This document shows, piece by piece, positions 1-6,977 of a stretch of DNA of 14,206 nucleotides; positions within the stretch are counted from its first letter, which is position 1; every line of letters begins with the position of its first letter. Position numbers and translations under genes: made by a program. The notes beneath the pieces were generated by a model. That model did not search any database, was not told where the DNA came from, and saw nothing but the letters and a program-made list of their open reading frames with translations. The stretch comes from JASJBU01 sp965372385 (lineage in GTDB: Bacteria; Pseudomonadota; Gammaproteobacteria; Chromatiales; Chromatiaceae): NCBI GenBank assembly GCA_965372385.1, contig CBDVCD010000064.1, forward strand, positions 1 to 14,206, given 5' to 3'.

Positions 1-2
1 GC

Positions 3-182
3 CGGTTCCGTCTGGAACATGAACCGGCCATGTGCCGCCAAAAACGTGCAATCTATCTCGTAGCGTGGTTCACCCAGCAGGTGAGTCGGCCTATCGAACA
101 AAATACACATGAATTCAACTCGTTAAAAGCAGAATGGAGCGGTCAACTGCAGAATCTAGGTTTATTACCCCCTGCGTCATAG
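3..182 (+). CDS. Possible C-terminal end of a gene entering from the left (partial, unrecognised)
   Basis: An open frame of 59 codons runs from the window edge to a TAG at 180-182. Its residues are mixed in character, with charged, aromatic and aliphatic stretches such as CRQKRAIYLVAWFTQQ, which could be an amphipathic helix near the end of a protein. I recognise no family. The absence of stops over 59 codons at the window edge is only weak evidence, and a chance open frame in non-coding DNA is a real alternative. An internal ATG at 30-32 has no convincing ribosome-binding site. Confidence 0.25.
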   Translation, partial: RFRLEHEPAMCRQKRAIYLVAWFTQQVSRPIEQNTHEFNSLKAEWSGQLQNLGLLPPAS

Positions 183-472
183 GCCGACATCCTGGTGAGT
201 TAGATTCACATAATCCCCGTCGAATTCTATCCATATAGCATAACGTGATAGACTTTTCCCTGGAGACAAGAGGGATACTGAGTGCCCGCGGAGCACGCTT
301 AGTAAGCATTTATTGTTGAGAAAAATAACACTAGATCTACCAGACCGCGAATCGGCTCCTATTCGAACATGCATAAACGGTCCAACCCGATTTTGGGAAG
401 ACAGCTCACACTTGCCTTCCCTTCATCTCCACCATGGTTTGAATTATTTAGCCCTTTGGAGAAACCCACATC
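183..472. other. AT-richer intergenic stretch with no recognised gene
   Basis: The short frames here overlap each other on both strands and show no family motif, so I see no gene. The DNA is visibly richer in A and T than the genes to its right. It should hold the promoter of the secreted protein gene at 473, but I could not pick out a convincing promoter. A GGAG at 458-461 is the likely ribosome-binding site for the ATG at 473. Confidence 0.5.
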
Positions 473-1462
473 ATGAAGAATGCATTGAAAATTGCAGCCG
501 CTATCGCCGGTTTGTGCAGCTTCACCGTCCATGCCGATGTCACGCTCACTTATGAATTGAACGGCCCGGAGATGGAACCCCGCGGCAAGACCCTTTCAAT
601 CTCGCGCTTTTTCGCCCGCATCGAGGATCCGGCGAAACCCGATTCCTATCTGCTGTATCAGGCCGGTAAATTTTTCCCGCTCTATCGGGTAGACAAGGCC
701 GCCGGTACCTACACCCGCCTGACCCCAGAGGTAAAAGTGACCTTGCATGCAGGCGTTACCCCGCAACCAGAAAAGACGCAAAAGCAACCGGAGGCGAAGA
801 CAGCGGAGACAGCCAGCGCAGGAGAACAGTTGCCCACCGATCCGGCCTCCACGACAGAACCCTCCGATACGGCCAAGAAGACAAGCTCCGCACCAACAGA
901 AGCGATCGCCGTGGAAAGCGCCAAAGCAGCCGCCCCCGCGGAAGGCACCCTGCCAGCAGAAGCAGTCACAGCGTCGGAAGCAGCTCCTGCTCAGTCAGAG
1001 AAGGGGAAATCCGCGGCCAAGGCAACCGCTGCGACAGCCGAGCAACCAGCCGGGGGAAAAGCCGACGCCAGCACCAACAAGCCATCGGAGGAGAAACCCA
1101 AAACCACGCTGCGAGTGACCAAAAAGAGCAAAAAAATCGCCGGTATTCCCTGTCGTGTGGTCGAGGAACTGATTGAGGATAAACCGGTCATGACCCATTG
1201 CATGGCCGACAAGGCCCGTCTGGGTGTCACCGAGCGGGAAACCCGCACCCTCTCGCGCGTGTTCAAGATGGCACGCGAACGCGATTTCGGCTGGCTGGGC
1301 ACCGCAACTGAGGACGAAAAATTTGTCTCGGTGGCGAGTAAGGACCTGCTAAGCAACAAGACCCTGCAGCTGAAATCGGTCTCCACCAAGCCCTTACCAA
1401 TTGGCTACATGCGCATAGAGAGAGACCTCAAGCAGATCCCGAGTAAATCCGAACCAAAGTAG
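473..1462 (+). CDS. Secreted protein of unknown function with long Ala/Glu/Lys/Thr/Pro linker
   Basis: This 329-residue protein starts with a Sec signal peptide (basic MKNALK, hydrophobic core, likely cleavage after VHA at residue 21), so it is probably periplasmic. An N-terminal beta-rich part (about 22-96, with a YLLYQAGKFFPLYRVD stretch) is separated from a C-terminal part (about 213-329) by some 115 residues of low-complexity sequence rich in A, E, K, T and P. The C-terminal part has IAGIPCRVVEE and MTHCMAD, with Cys227 and Cys243 that could form a disulfide. A 'G-x-x-C ... C' pattern after a strand-rich region resembles DUF4412-type periplasmic proteins; that is a tentative resemblance only. 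The start is supported by GGAG at 458-461. It converges on the minus-strand flavin transferase gene and looks monocistronic. Function is unknown. Confidence 0.85.
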   Translation: MKNALKIAAAIAGLCSFTVHADVTLTYELNGPEMEPRGKTLSISRFFARIEDPAKPDSYLLYQAGKFFPLYRVDKAAGTYTRLTPEVKVTLHAGVTPQPEKTQKQPEAKTAETASAGEQLPTDPASTTEPSDTAKKTSSAPTEAIAVESAKAAAPAEGTLPAEAVTASEAAPAQSEKGKSAAKATAATAEQPAGGKADASTNKPSEEKPKTTLRVTKKSKKIAGIPCRVVEELIEDKPVMTHCMADKARLGVTERETRTLSRVFKMARERDFGWLGTATEDEKFVSVASKDLLSNKTLQLKSVSTKPLPIGYMRIERDLKQIPSKSEPK

Positions 1463-1478
1463 AACAAATTGTTCAATC

Positions 1479-1513
1479 GGGCAGAGAGTGGCGCCAGGGC
1501 GTCTTTTCTGCCC
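1479..1513. terminator. Possible hairpin between convergent genes
   Basis: GGGCAGA (1479-1485) pairs with TCTGCCC (1507-1513). The stem extends to about 10 bp if G-U pairs are allowed (GGGCAGAGAG with CTTTTCTGCCC). It lies between two convergent genes, where a shared terminator would be expected. No T-run follows on the plus strand, so it is at best a weak intrinsic terminator. Confidence 0.35.
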
Positions 1514-1519
1514 TCAACC

Positions 1520-2563
1520 TCACTCAGGGACGATCACCTCCGCGACCTCGGCTTCGAAGCGAACCCGTCCCTGCATGGCCGGCGTCAGATAGACCCGGCC
1601 TGCTTCATCCACCAGCATGACCTGATTCACCGACATCCTCTGGGCAATGCGTGTCCACTCTTCCGGCCCCGCCACGCTCAGGGCCGTCACCGCCGCGTCC
1701 GCCAGCGTACCATCCTGGCTGATCACCGTTGCCGAGACGACATGCTCCACAGGGTAGCCACTGCGTGGATCGAGGATGTGGGCATAGCGGATCCCCTCGA
1801 ACTCCCGGTAGCGCTCATAGTTGCCCGAGGTCAACACACACTCGTCTTCCTTCAGCTCCAGAGAGGCGATCACCCCGCTGCCCTGGGGATGGCGTATGCC
1901 GATGCGCCAGGGACGCTCCCCATGCCAACCGGAGGCACAGAGGTCTCCACCCGCGTTAACGATGGCATTGCGAATCCCCTGTGACTTCAGCCCGTCGATG
2001 GCCAGATTCAGGGCATAACCCTTGGCAAAGGCCCCCAGATCGAGCTGGACCAGGGGGTTTTGACTGCTGAGCTGGTAGCCATCGAAGACCAGATCGTCCA
2101 TGGAGGGCACTGCCGCAACCAGCTCCTGGATCGACTCGACCGAAGGCGGCGGCCCCGCCGGTAGTTCATCACTGTGAAAACCCCAGAGTCCGATCAGCCG
2201 GCCCAACGCCGGATTGAACAGGCCCTCGCTCTGTACCGAATAGGCCCGGCCCAGTAAGAGCAGATTGGCCAACTCCTCACTGAGCGGAAAAGGCTTACCC
2301 TGAGCCAGGGCCCGGTTGAGCCGTATCAATTCACCCTCCCCCTTCCAGGCGTGCCAATCCTCATGCATCCGCTGAAAGCGCTGCTCCAACTGATCCACCG
2401 CGGCCTGAAAACCTGCAGGATTGTCGGTGTAGGCGCTGATTTCAAGCAGGGTGCCAAAGACATACAGGGTCCTTTGCTGATCGGTTGGCTGCGAACCACA
2501 ACCTGCCAGAAGCAGCAGGGTTAACAGGAGTGACAGGGTGTAGGTTCTTCTCAAGCCACGCAT
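1520..2563 (-). CDS. apbE: FAD:protein FMN transferase, ApbE-type lipoprotein
   Basis: ApbE proteins use FAD to attach FMN covalently to Thr/Ser of target flavoproteins, usually in the periplasm. The protein is about 347 residues, a normal length. It begins with a lipoprotein signal ending LLLLAGC, with the lipidated Cys at residue 22. Family motifs are clear: the GAFAKGYAL stretch around Lys181, NAGGDLCASG shortly after, a TSGNYERY stretch, HILDPRSGYP, and the metal-binding Asp in LADAAVTAL (Asp289). I chose the ATG at 2563 because AGGA lies 7 bases ahead. A TTG at 2584 would overlap the esterase stop by 4 bases but adds seven poor N-terminal residues. The gene lies 17 bp behind the esterase gene on the same strand, so the two are probably one operon. 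No flavoprotein substrate (Nqr/Rnf subunit) is in view. Confidence 0.92.
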   Translation of the reverse strand: MRGLRRTYTLSLLLTLLLLAGCGSQPTDQQRTLYVFGTLLEISAYTDNPAGFQAAVDQLEQRFQRMHEDWHAWKGEGELIRLNRALAQGKPFPLSEELANLLLLGRAYSVQSEGLFNPALGRLIGLWGFHSDELPAGPPPSVESIQELVAAVPSMDDLVFDGYQLSSQNPLVQLDLGAFAKGYALNLAIDGLKSQGIRNAIVNAGGDLCASGWHGERPWRIGIRHPQGSGVIASLELKEDECVLTSGNYERYREFEGIRYAHILDPRSGYPVEHVVSATVISQDGTLADAAVTALSVAGPEEWTRIAQRMSVNQVMLVDEAGRVYLTPAMQGRVRFEAEVAEVIVPE

Positions 2564-2580
2564 CTCTTGGTCCTTGCCAT

Positions 2581-3225
2581 TCAACCGTCAGATTCATGCT
2601 TACGACCGATCCCCGCCAAAGCGGGTTCGAGAACCGGCCATACATTCTCCAGCAGGCGGGACTGGGCCTCCCCGTTGGGGTGGTAACCATCCGACTGCAT
2701 CAGCGCCCGCTCCTGGGCGACGCCCTCCAGCAGGAAGGGGACCAATGGCACAGCGCTGGTTTTCGCCAGATCGCTGAACAGTTGATGGAAGGCGTCGGCG
2801 TAGGCACTGCCGTAGTTTGGCGGCAAGCGGCCTCCCACCAGCACCACCTCGCCACCCGCCTGTTCGACGGCCTGGATCATCGCTGCCAGATTCTTCCGCA
2901 ACTGCACGAAACTCAGACCGCGCAGGCCGTCATTCGAACCCAGTTCGATGATCACCAGCCTGGGCCGATATTGCCGCAACAGGGCCGGCAACCGGGCCAG
3001 CCCGCCGGCGCTGGTGTCGCCGGAGATACTGCTGTTGATCACCCGCCAGGGGGCCTGGCGCAGTTCCAGCCGTTGTCGCAGCAGATTGACCCAGCCGGCA
3101 TCCGGGGCTATGCCATAGCCCGCGCTCAGACTATCCCCCAATACCAGGATGGTTCGTTCGCTCGCCATCAGCTGGCATGTGGTCAGCAGCAAGGTGAAGA
3201 AGAGTAGGGTATTTTTCTTTAGCAT
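2581..3225 (-). CDS. tesA: Periplasmic SGNH-family esterase/lysophospholipase, TesA-like
   Basis: TesA enzymes hydrolyse esters and acyl thioesters in the periplasm with a Ser-Asp-His triad. The 214-residue protein has an N-terminal signal (MLKKNTLLFFTLLLTTC..., cleavage near MAS, residue 22). Block I is GDSLSAGYG with nucleophile Ser32. Gly69 of SISGDTSAGG supports block II, Asn98 of GSNDGLRG gives block III, and DGYHPN supplies Asp179 and His182. All four SGNH residues are present and the length fits the family. It is transcribed divergently from the ABC ATPase gene, the same neighbour relation as tesA/ybbA in E. coli. This supports the assignment and suggests a functional link with that transporter. 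A CACAGAG-rich element lies in its upstream region. The flavin transferase gene follows 17 bp after its stop. Confidence 0.93.
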   Translation of the reverse strand: MLKKNTLLFFTLLLTTCQLMASERTILVLGDSLSAGYGIAPDAGWVNLLRQRLELRQAPWRVINSSISGDTSAGGLARLPALLRQYRPRLVIIELGSNDGLRGLSFVQLRKNLAAMIQAVEQAGGEVVLVGGRLPPNYGSAYADAFHQLFSDLAKTSAVPLVPFLLEGVAQERALMQSDGYHPNGEAQSRLLENVWPVLEPALAGIGRKHESDG

Positions 3226-3300
3226 CTACCTATCCACTAGAATAAACTGGCACGTTGCCGGTCTGAGCTTTGGGGCGGGTTAGTTCCGATTCCCTAGTCC

Positions 3301-3499
3301 TACTTTGTCAGATTAGCCACAGAGCCACAGAGCCACAGAGGACACAGAGAATACCCATGTCACTTCTTATTGGGGCAAACCATAAAGCTGTGAGAATCTG
3401 TTCCATCGGAAACAATTCCGTATTTTCCAGTAATTGCAATTTCTCTGTGCTCTCTGTGTCTCTGTGGCAAAATTTCTTTTCAATTAATCTGACAAAGTA
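3301..3499. mobile_element. MITE-like inverted-repeat element with CACAGAG repeats
   Basis: A perfect 16-bp inverted repeat bounds this stretch: CTACTTTGTCAGATTA at 3300-3315 and its complement at 3485-3500. With TA taken as a target duplication (3301-3302 and 3498-3499) the body is 195 bp. Inside the left end are four CACAGAG copies (3318, 3326, 3334 and 3343). Inside the right end are three complementary CTCTGTG copies (3443, 3452 and 3460), with an extra AT-rich stretch at 3469-3484. It has no plausible gene; conceptual peptides such as CHRDTESTEK are typical of such repeats. It occupies most of the space between the divergent esterase and ABC genes, ending about 29 bp before the ABC start. 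It is probably a non-autonomous element moved in trans. The TA duplication cannot be proven from a single copy. Confidence 0.7.
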
Positions 3500-3528
3500 G
3501 CCTGATTTCGAATATATACGCACTATAG

Positions 3529-4254
3529 ATGTCTACGGCACAAGATAACATCCCGGCACAGGTCTCAGCGAAGGATCTGCGCAAGGTCGTGCTGGGCCCC
3601 GGCGGTCAGCTTACCATCCTCCAACGGCTCGATCTCCAGGTCAACGCTGGAGAGGCGGTGGCCATACTCGGCGCCTCCGGTTCAGGCAAATCCACCCTGC
3701 TGGGACTGCTGGCCGGTCTCGATGAGGCCAGCGGGGGCGAAATCCGACTGTTTGGAAAGAGCCTTAGCGGCCTCGATGAGGACGCCAGGGCCGCACTGCG
3801 GGCGGGACAGGTCGGCTTCGTGTTTCAGAATTTTCAGCTGCTGCCCACCCTCACCGCCCTGGAAAATATCCTCCTGCCCCTGGAACTGATCGGTAGTCCG
3901 CGGCCCCGCAAACAGGCCCTCGCCGCCCTCAGCCAGGTGGGCCTGGACGCGCGGGCCGACCACTATCCCCGCCAGCTCTCCGGTGGGGAGCAGCAGCGGA
4001 TCGCCATCGCCCGGGCCATCGCGGCAAAACCAAAGATCCTCTTCGCCGACGAACCCACCGGCAATCTCGACCCGACCACTGGCGCCCAGATCATCGATCT
4101 GCTCCTGGCACTACGCAGGCAGATCGATGTGGCCCTGGTGCTGGTCACCCACGACGCCGAACTGGCGCGCCAGTGCGACCGCCGGCTGCTGCTGGACCAG
4201 GGCCGCCTGGTGCCCCAAGTACTCCGTCAAGGCTGTATTGATGGGTACAGTTGA
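3529..4254 (+). CDS. ybbA: ABC transporter ATP-binding protein, YbbA/LolD type
   Basis: This is the cytoplasmic ATPase of a MacB/LolCDE-like ABC system, expected to power the FtsX-like permease encoded next. All motifs are intact: Walker A GASGSGKST (48-56), Q-loop in VFQNFQLLPT, signature LSGGEQQ (150-156), Walker B ILFADEPTG with Asp174 and Glu175, and switch His208 in VTHD. The last 10 or so residues (VLRQGCIDGYS) are unlike the family because they are read from an inserted repeat element. Without the element the protein would end ...GRLVPQVLA. The core fold ends before this point, so activity should be kept. No Shine-Dalgarno is visible before the ATG, which lies about 29 bp after the CACAGAG element. 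Synteny with the esterase and permease matches E. coli tesA-ybbA-ybbP. Confidence 0.93.
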   Translation: MSTAQDNIPAQVSAKDLRKVVLGPGGQLTILQRLDLQVNAGEAVAILGASGSGKSTLLGLLAGLDEASGGEIRLFGKSLSGLDEDARAALRAGQVGFVFQNFQLLPTLTALENILLPLELIGSPRPRKQALAALSQVGLDARADHYPRQLSGGEQQRIAIARAIAAKPKILFADEPTGNLDPTTGAQIIDLLLALRRQIDVALVLVTHDAELARQCDRRLLLDQGRLVPQVLRQGCIDGYS

Positions 4255-4255
4255 T

Positions 4256-4452
4256 CTGTCAGCGTCCATGGCAAGACACGCCTCGCCGCGAATGGCCTTA
4301 GTCCTTTGCAAGAGGCGTAACGCCGCCATGGGCGCTGACAGACCAACCCTTCGGGCGCTACTGTGGTGCTCCGCTACGGCGTTACAGCACTTGACAAGGA
4401 CTAAGGCCATTGCCTGCGTGCTGTGCCTTGTTGCGAAACACCACAGTAGCGC
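4256..4452. repeat. Set of crossing inverted repeats inside the junction element
   Basis: Four internal arm pairs are visible. CTGTCAGCG...CCATGGC at 4256-4272 pairs with 4325-4341 (16/17). AATGGCCTTAGTCCTT at 4291-4306 pairs with 4396-4411 (16/16). GTAACGCCG at 4317-4325 pairs with 4377-4385 (9/9). GCGCTACTGTGGTG at 4355-4368 pairs with 4439-4452 (14/14). Several pairs cross, so they cannot all form in one simple fold. This differs from a plain fold-back MITE. Confidence 0.8.
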
Positions 4453-4476
4453 TGAACCCATCAATACAACTTTGAC

Positions 4477-4480
4477 GGAG
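4477..4480 (+). promoter_or_regulatory. Ribosome-binding site of the permease gene supplied by the element end
   Basis: GGAG lies 7 bases before the ATG at 4488. It forms the last four bases of the inserted element (complement of its terminal CTCC). In the reconstructed uninterrupted sequence this GGAG is absent, and the permease start would instead be reached by coupling to the ATPase stop. Confidence 0.6.
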
Positions 4481-4487
4481 TACTAGC

Positions 4488-6977
4488 ATGAGGGTCTGGC
4501 GTTTCGCCCTGCTGGGGCTGTGGCGGGAGTGGCGCAGCGGTGAGCTGCGACTGCTGACCTTCGCCCTGATCCTGGCGGTTGCCGCAGTCACCTCCGTGGG
4601 CTTCTTCAGCGACCGGGTGGAGCAGGCACTGCGACACCAGGGCAATGAGCTGCTGGCCGCCGATCTGGTGATCGAATCCACCGCCCCCCTCCCGGCGCTG
4701 TTTGTTCAGCAGGCGGAGACGGACGGATTGGCCCTGGCGCGTACCCTCGGCTTCCCCAGTGTAGTGATGGGTCAAGGCACTCCTCAACTGGTCCAGGTCA
4801 AGGCGGTGCAGGGGGCTTATCCGCTCAGGGGGCAACTGCTGCTGCGGGAACGTCAGGGCGCGCCGGTCCATGCCGCGGACAGCCTGCCGTCGCCCGGAGA
4901 GATCTGGGTCGAACCCCGCCTGCTGGTGCTGCTGGAGGTGCAACCCGGGGATGAGATCTCCCTGGGGGAGAGCCGCTTCAGGGTCGGCCGGCTGATCGAG
5001 CTGGAACCGGACCGGGGCGGCAATCTGTTTCAGCTCGCACCCCGGGTGATGCTGAACCAGCAGGATATCCCCGCCACCGGCCTAGTCACCCCCGCCAGCC
5101 GGGTCAAATACCGCTTGCTGCTGGCGGGCCCCGGCCAGGATATTGAGCGCTTCCGGCGCTGGAGCAAACCACGCTTGCCAGCCGACGCCAACATCCTTTC
5201 GATCCGTGACGCCCGCCCTGAACTGCGCGCCGCGCTGGACCGTGGCTCGCGTTTTCTCGCCCTGGCCGCGCTGGTCACGGTGCTGGTCACCGGCGCGGCG
5301 GTGGCGCTCTCCACCCGCCGGCTGGTGGAGCGCCAGTCGGACTCCGTGGCGGTGATGCGCTGTCTCGGGGCCCAGAGCGGCTTCCTGCGCAATAGCCTGA
5401 TACTGCGTCTGTTGCTGCTGGTGCTGGCCACCGGGCTGGTGGGGGCACTGGCGGGCTATCTGGCCCAGGGGGTACTGGCCGGACTGCTCGGGGAGTGGCT
5501 GCTGCAGTCACTGCCCGCCCCCTCCCCCCGTCCCCTGCTGACCGGCTTCGCCACCGGCGCCATCACCCTGTTCGGTTTTGCCCTGCCCCCGCTGTTGAAT
5601 CTGCCGCATGTCCCACCCCTGCGGGTACTGCGCCGGGAGCTTGGGGTGCCGCCCCCAGGACCCTGGCTGCTGGGGCTCTCCGCCTTCGCCGCGCTCTCCC
5701 TGCTGATCTTCTGGGAGGCCGGCGACAACCGGCTGGCCGCCATCATCCTGGGCGGGGTGATCATCCTGCTCCTCTGTCTCAGCCTGCTCGCCCTGGGGCT
5801 GATACGCATTGCAGGAGCACTGCAGCAGAGAACCCGGGGTATCCGGCGTTTCGGTCTGGCCTCCCTCAGCCGCCACCCCGGCACCACCCTGCTGCAGGTA
5901 TGTGGTTTCGGCCTGGGGATCATGGCCATCCTGCTGCTGGCGGTGGTGCGGGTCGATCTACTGACGGCCTGGGAACGGACCCTGCCGAAACAGGCCCCCA
6001 ACCGCTTCCTGATCAATATCCTTCCCGGACAGCAGCTGGAGCTGGAGGCATTCCTCGCGGAGCAGGGTATTAAGAGTTCCGGTCTGCACCCGATGGTGCG
6101 CGGCCGCCTGACCCATATAAATGACAGGCCGGTAAGCCCCGATAACTATACCAATCCCCGCGCTCGACGGCTGGCCTCACGGGAGTTCAACCTGAGCTGG
6201 GGGCTGCGGCCCCAGGCGGACAACCGGATCACCGCCGGGCATTGGTGGGGGGATGCAACGGCCCCGGCGCAACTCTCGGTCGAATCGGGCATCGCCCAGG
6301 CCCTGGGCATCAAGCTGGGTGACCGCCTCACCTATCGGGTCGCGGACCGCCCGATCAGCGCGCCGGTCACCAGCCTGCGGACGGTAAAATGGGACAGCTT
6401 CAATGTGAACTTCTTCGTCATCGGCTCGCCCGCGACCCTGCTCGATGCACCCGCCACCTATATCACCAGTTTTCATCTCGCCCCGGATCGGGAGGCGATC
6501 AGCGCGGAACTGGTCAGGCGATTTCCCAATGTGACCCTGCTGGATGTCTCGGCCATTCTCGAGCAGGTGCGTCGGGTCATGGATCGGGGCACCACCGCGG
6601 TGGAGTATATCTTCCTGTTTACCCTGGCCGCCGGTCTGCTGGTGCTCTATGCCGGCATCCTGGCCGGCGCCGAGGCACGCCGGCATGAAGCGGCCATCCT
6701 GCGCACCCTGGGCGCCAGTCGCAGGCAGTTGCTGGGGGCGGCTGCGGTGGAGTTCGCTCTGCTGGGCCTGCTCGCGGGACTGCTCGCCTCCATCGGCGCC
6801 TTCATCGTCGGCCAGCTGCTGGCCCAGCAGATATTCCAGCTGGATTACGGCTTTTCCCCCTGGCTCTGGCTCAGTGGCGTGGGTGGCGCCACCCTGGGTA
6901 TCGGCCTGGCCGGGTTGCTGTCAGCCTGGCCGCTGGTAATCAGACCCCCGTTACAGAGCTTGAGGCAAGGGGAGTAA
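4488..6977 (+). CDS. ybbP: FtsX-like ABC permease, YbbP type
   Basis: This is the membrane partner of the preceding ATPase, 829 residues against about 800 for E. coli YbbP. The layout fits a ten-helix YbbP-type permease. TM1 lies around residues 20-42, followed by a large periplasmic domain (to about 250) and TM2 near 255-275 (FLALAALVTVLVTGAAVALS). Further helices follow through the middle up to about residue 495, then a second periplasmic domain (about 500-700). The C-terminal FtsX core has helices near 704-728, 750-780 and 791-817. Cytoplasmic coupling segments such as VAVMRCLGAQ and AAILRTLGASRRQLLG are typical of FtsX domains. Such systems use ATP for mechanical work or for extracting hydrophobic molecules from the membrane. 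The esterase neighbour suggests an acyl-ester substrate, but that is inference. The reading frame is intact. Confidence 0.93.
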   Translation: MRVWRFALLGLWREWRSGELRLLTFALILAVAAVTSVGFFSDRVEQALRHQGNELLAADLVIESTAPLPALFVQQAETDGLALARTLGFPSVVMGQGTPQLVQVKAVQGAYPLRGQLLLRERQGAPVHAADSLPSPGEIWVEPRLLVLLEVQPGDEISLGESRFRVGRLIELEPDRGGNLFQLAPRVMLNQQDIPATGLVTPASRVKYRLLLAGPGQDIERFRRWSKPRLPADANILSIRDARPELRAALDRGSRFLALAALVTVLVTGAAVALSTRRLVERQSDSVAVMRCLGAQSGFLRNSLILRLLLLVLATGLVGALAGYLAQGVLAGLLGEWLLQSLPAPSPRPLLTGFATGAITLFGFALPPLLNLPHVPPLRVLRRELGVPPPGPWLLGLSAFAALSLLIFWEAGDNRLAAIILGGVIILLLCLSLLALGLIRIAGALQQRTRGIRRFGLASLSRHPGTTLLQVCGFGLGIMAILLLAVVRVDLLTAWERTLPKQAPNRFLINILPGQQLELEAFLAEQGIKSSGLHPMVRGRLTHINDRPVSPDNYTNPRARRLASREFNLSWGLRPQADNRITAGHWWGDATAPAQLSVESGIAQALGIKLGDRLTYRVADRPISAPVTSLRTVKWDSFNVNFFVIGSPATLLDAPATYITSFHLAPDREAISAELVRRFPNVTLLDVSAILEQVRRVMDRGTTAVEYIFLFTLAAGLLVLYAGILAGAEARRHEAAILRTLGASRRQLLGAAAVEFALLGLLAGLLASIGAFIVGQLLAQQIFQLDYGFSPWLWLSGVGGATLGIGLAGLLSAWPLVIRPPLQSLRQGE

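Larger units (their letters stand above)
4220..4482. mobile_element. MITE-like inverted-repeat element between ABC ATPase and permease genes
   Basis: The body 4222-4480 (259 bp) is flanked by TA at 4220-4221 and 4481-4482. Its ends match in inverted orientation at 26 of the first 29 positions, starting CTCCGTCAA and including TGTATTGATGGGT. No transposase is encoded. Deleting the body plus one TA joins the flanks so that the ATPase frame ends at TGA (4489-4491) overlapping the permease ATG (4488-4490) as ATGA, the usual translational-coupling overlap. The AGTACT seen at both ends would serve equally as a duplicated site, so the exact boundary is uncertain. The TA boundary suggests an IS630/Tc1-mariner-type enzyme acting in trans; that is an inference. 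Confidence 0.82.

Noticed and set aside
115..374. Two overlapping minus-strand open frames
   Set aside because: Both are about 65 codons, lie in overlapping frames and have no motif or ribosome-binding site; they look like chance frames in a stop-poor stretch.
313..555. Open frame of 80 codons overlapping the start of the secreted protein gene
   Set aside because: It has no family features, and its end overlaps the signal-peptide region of a better supported gene that has a ribosome-binding site.
3270..3523. Small open frames on both strands through the CACAGAG repeats
   Set aside because: Peptides such as RATEPQRTQR and CHRDTESTEK are direct translations of the repeat arrays, not real proteins.
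3983..4681. Open frames crossing the junction element
   Set aside because: They read the element and antisense or out-of-frame parts of the ABC genes; no transposase motif is present.
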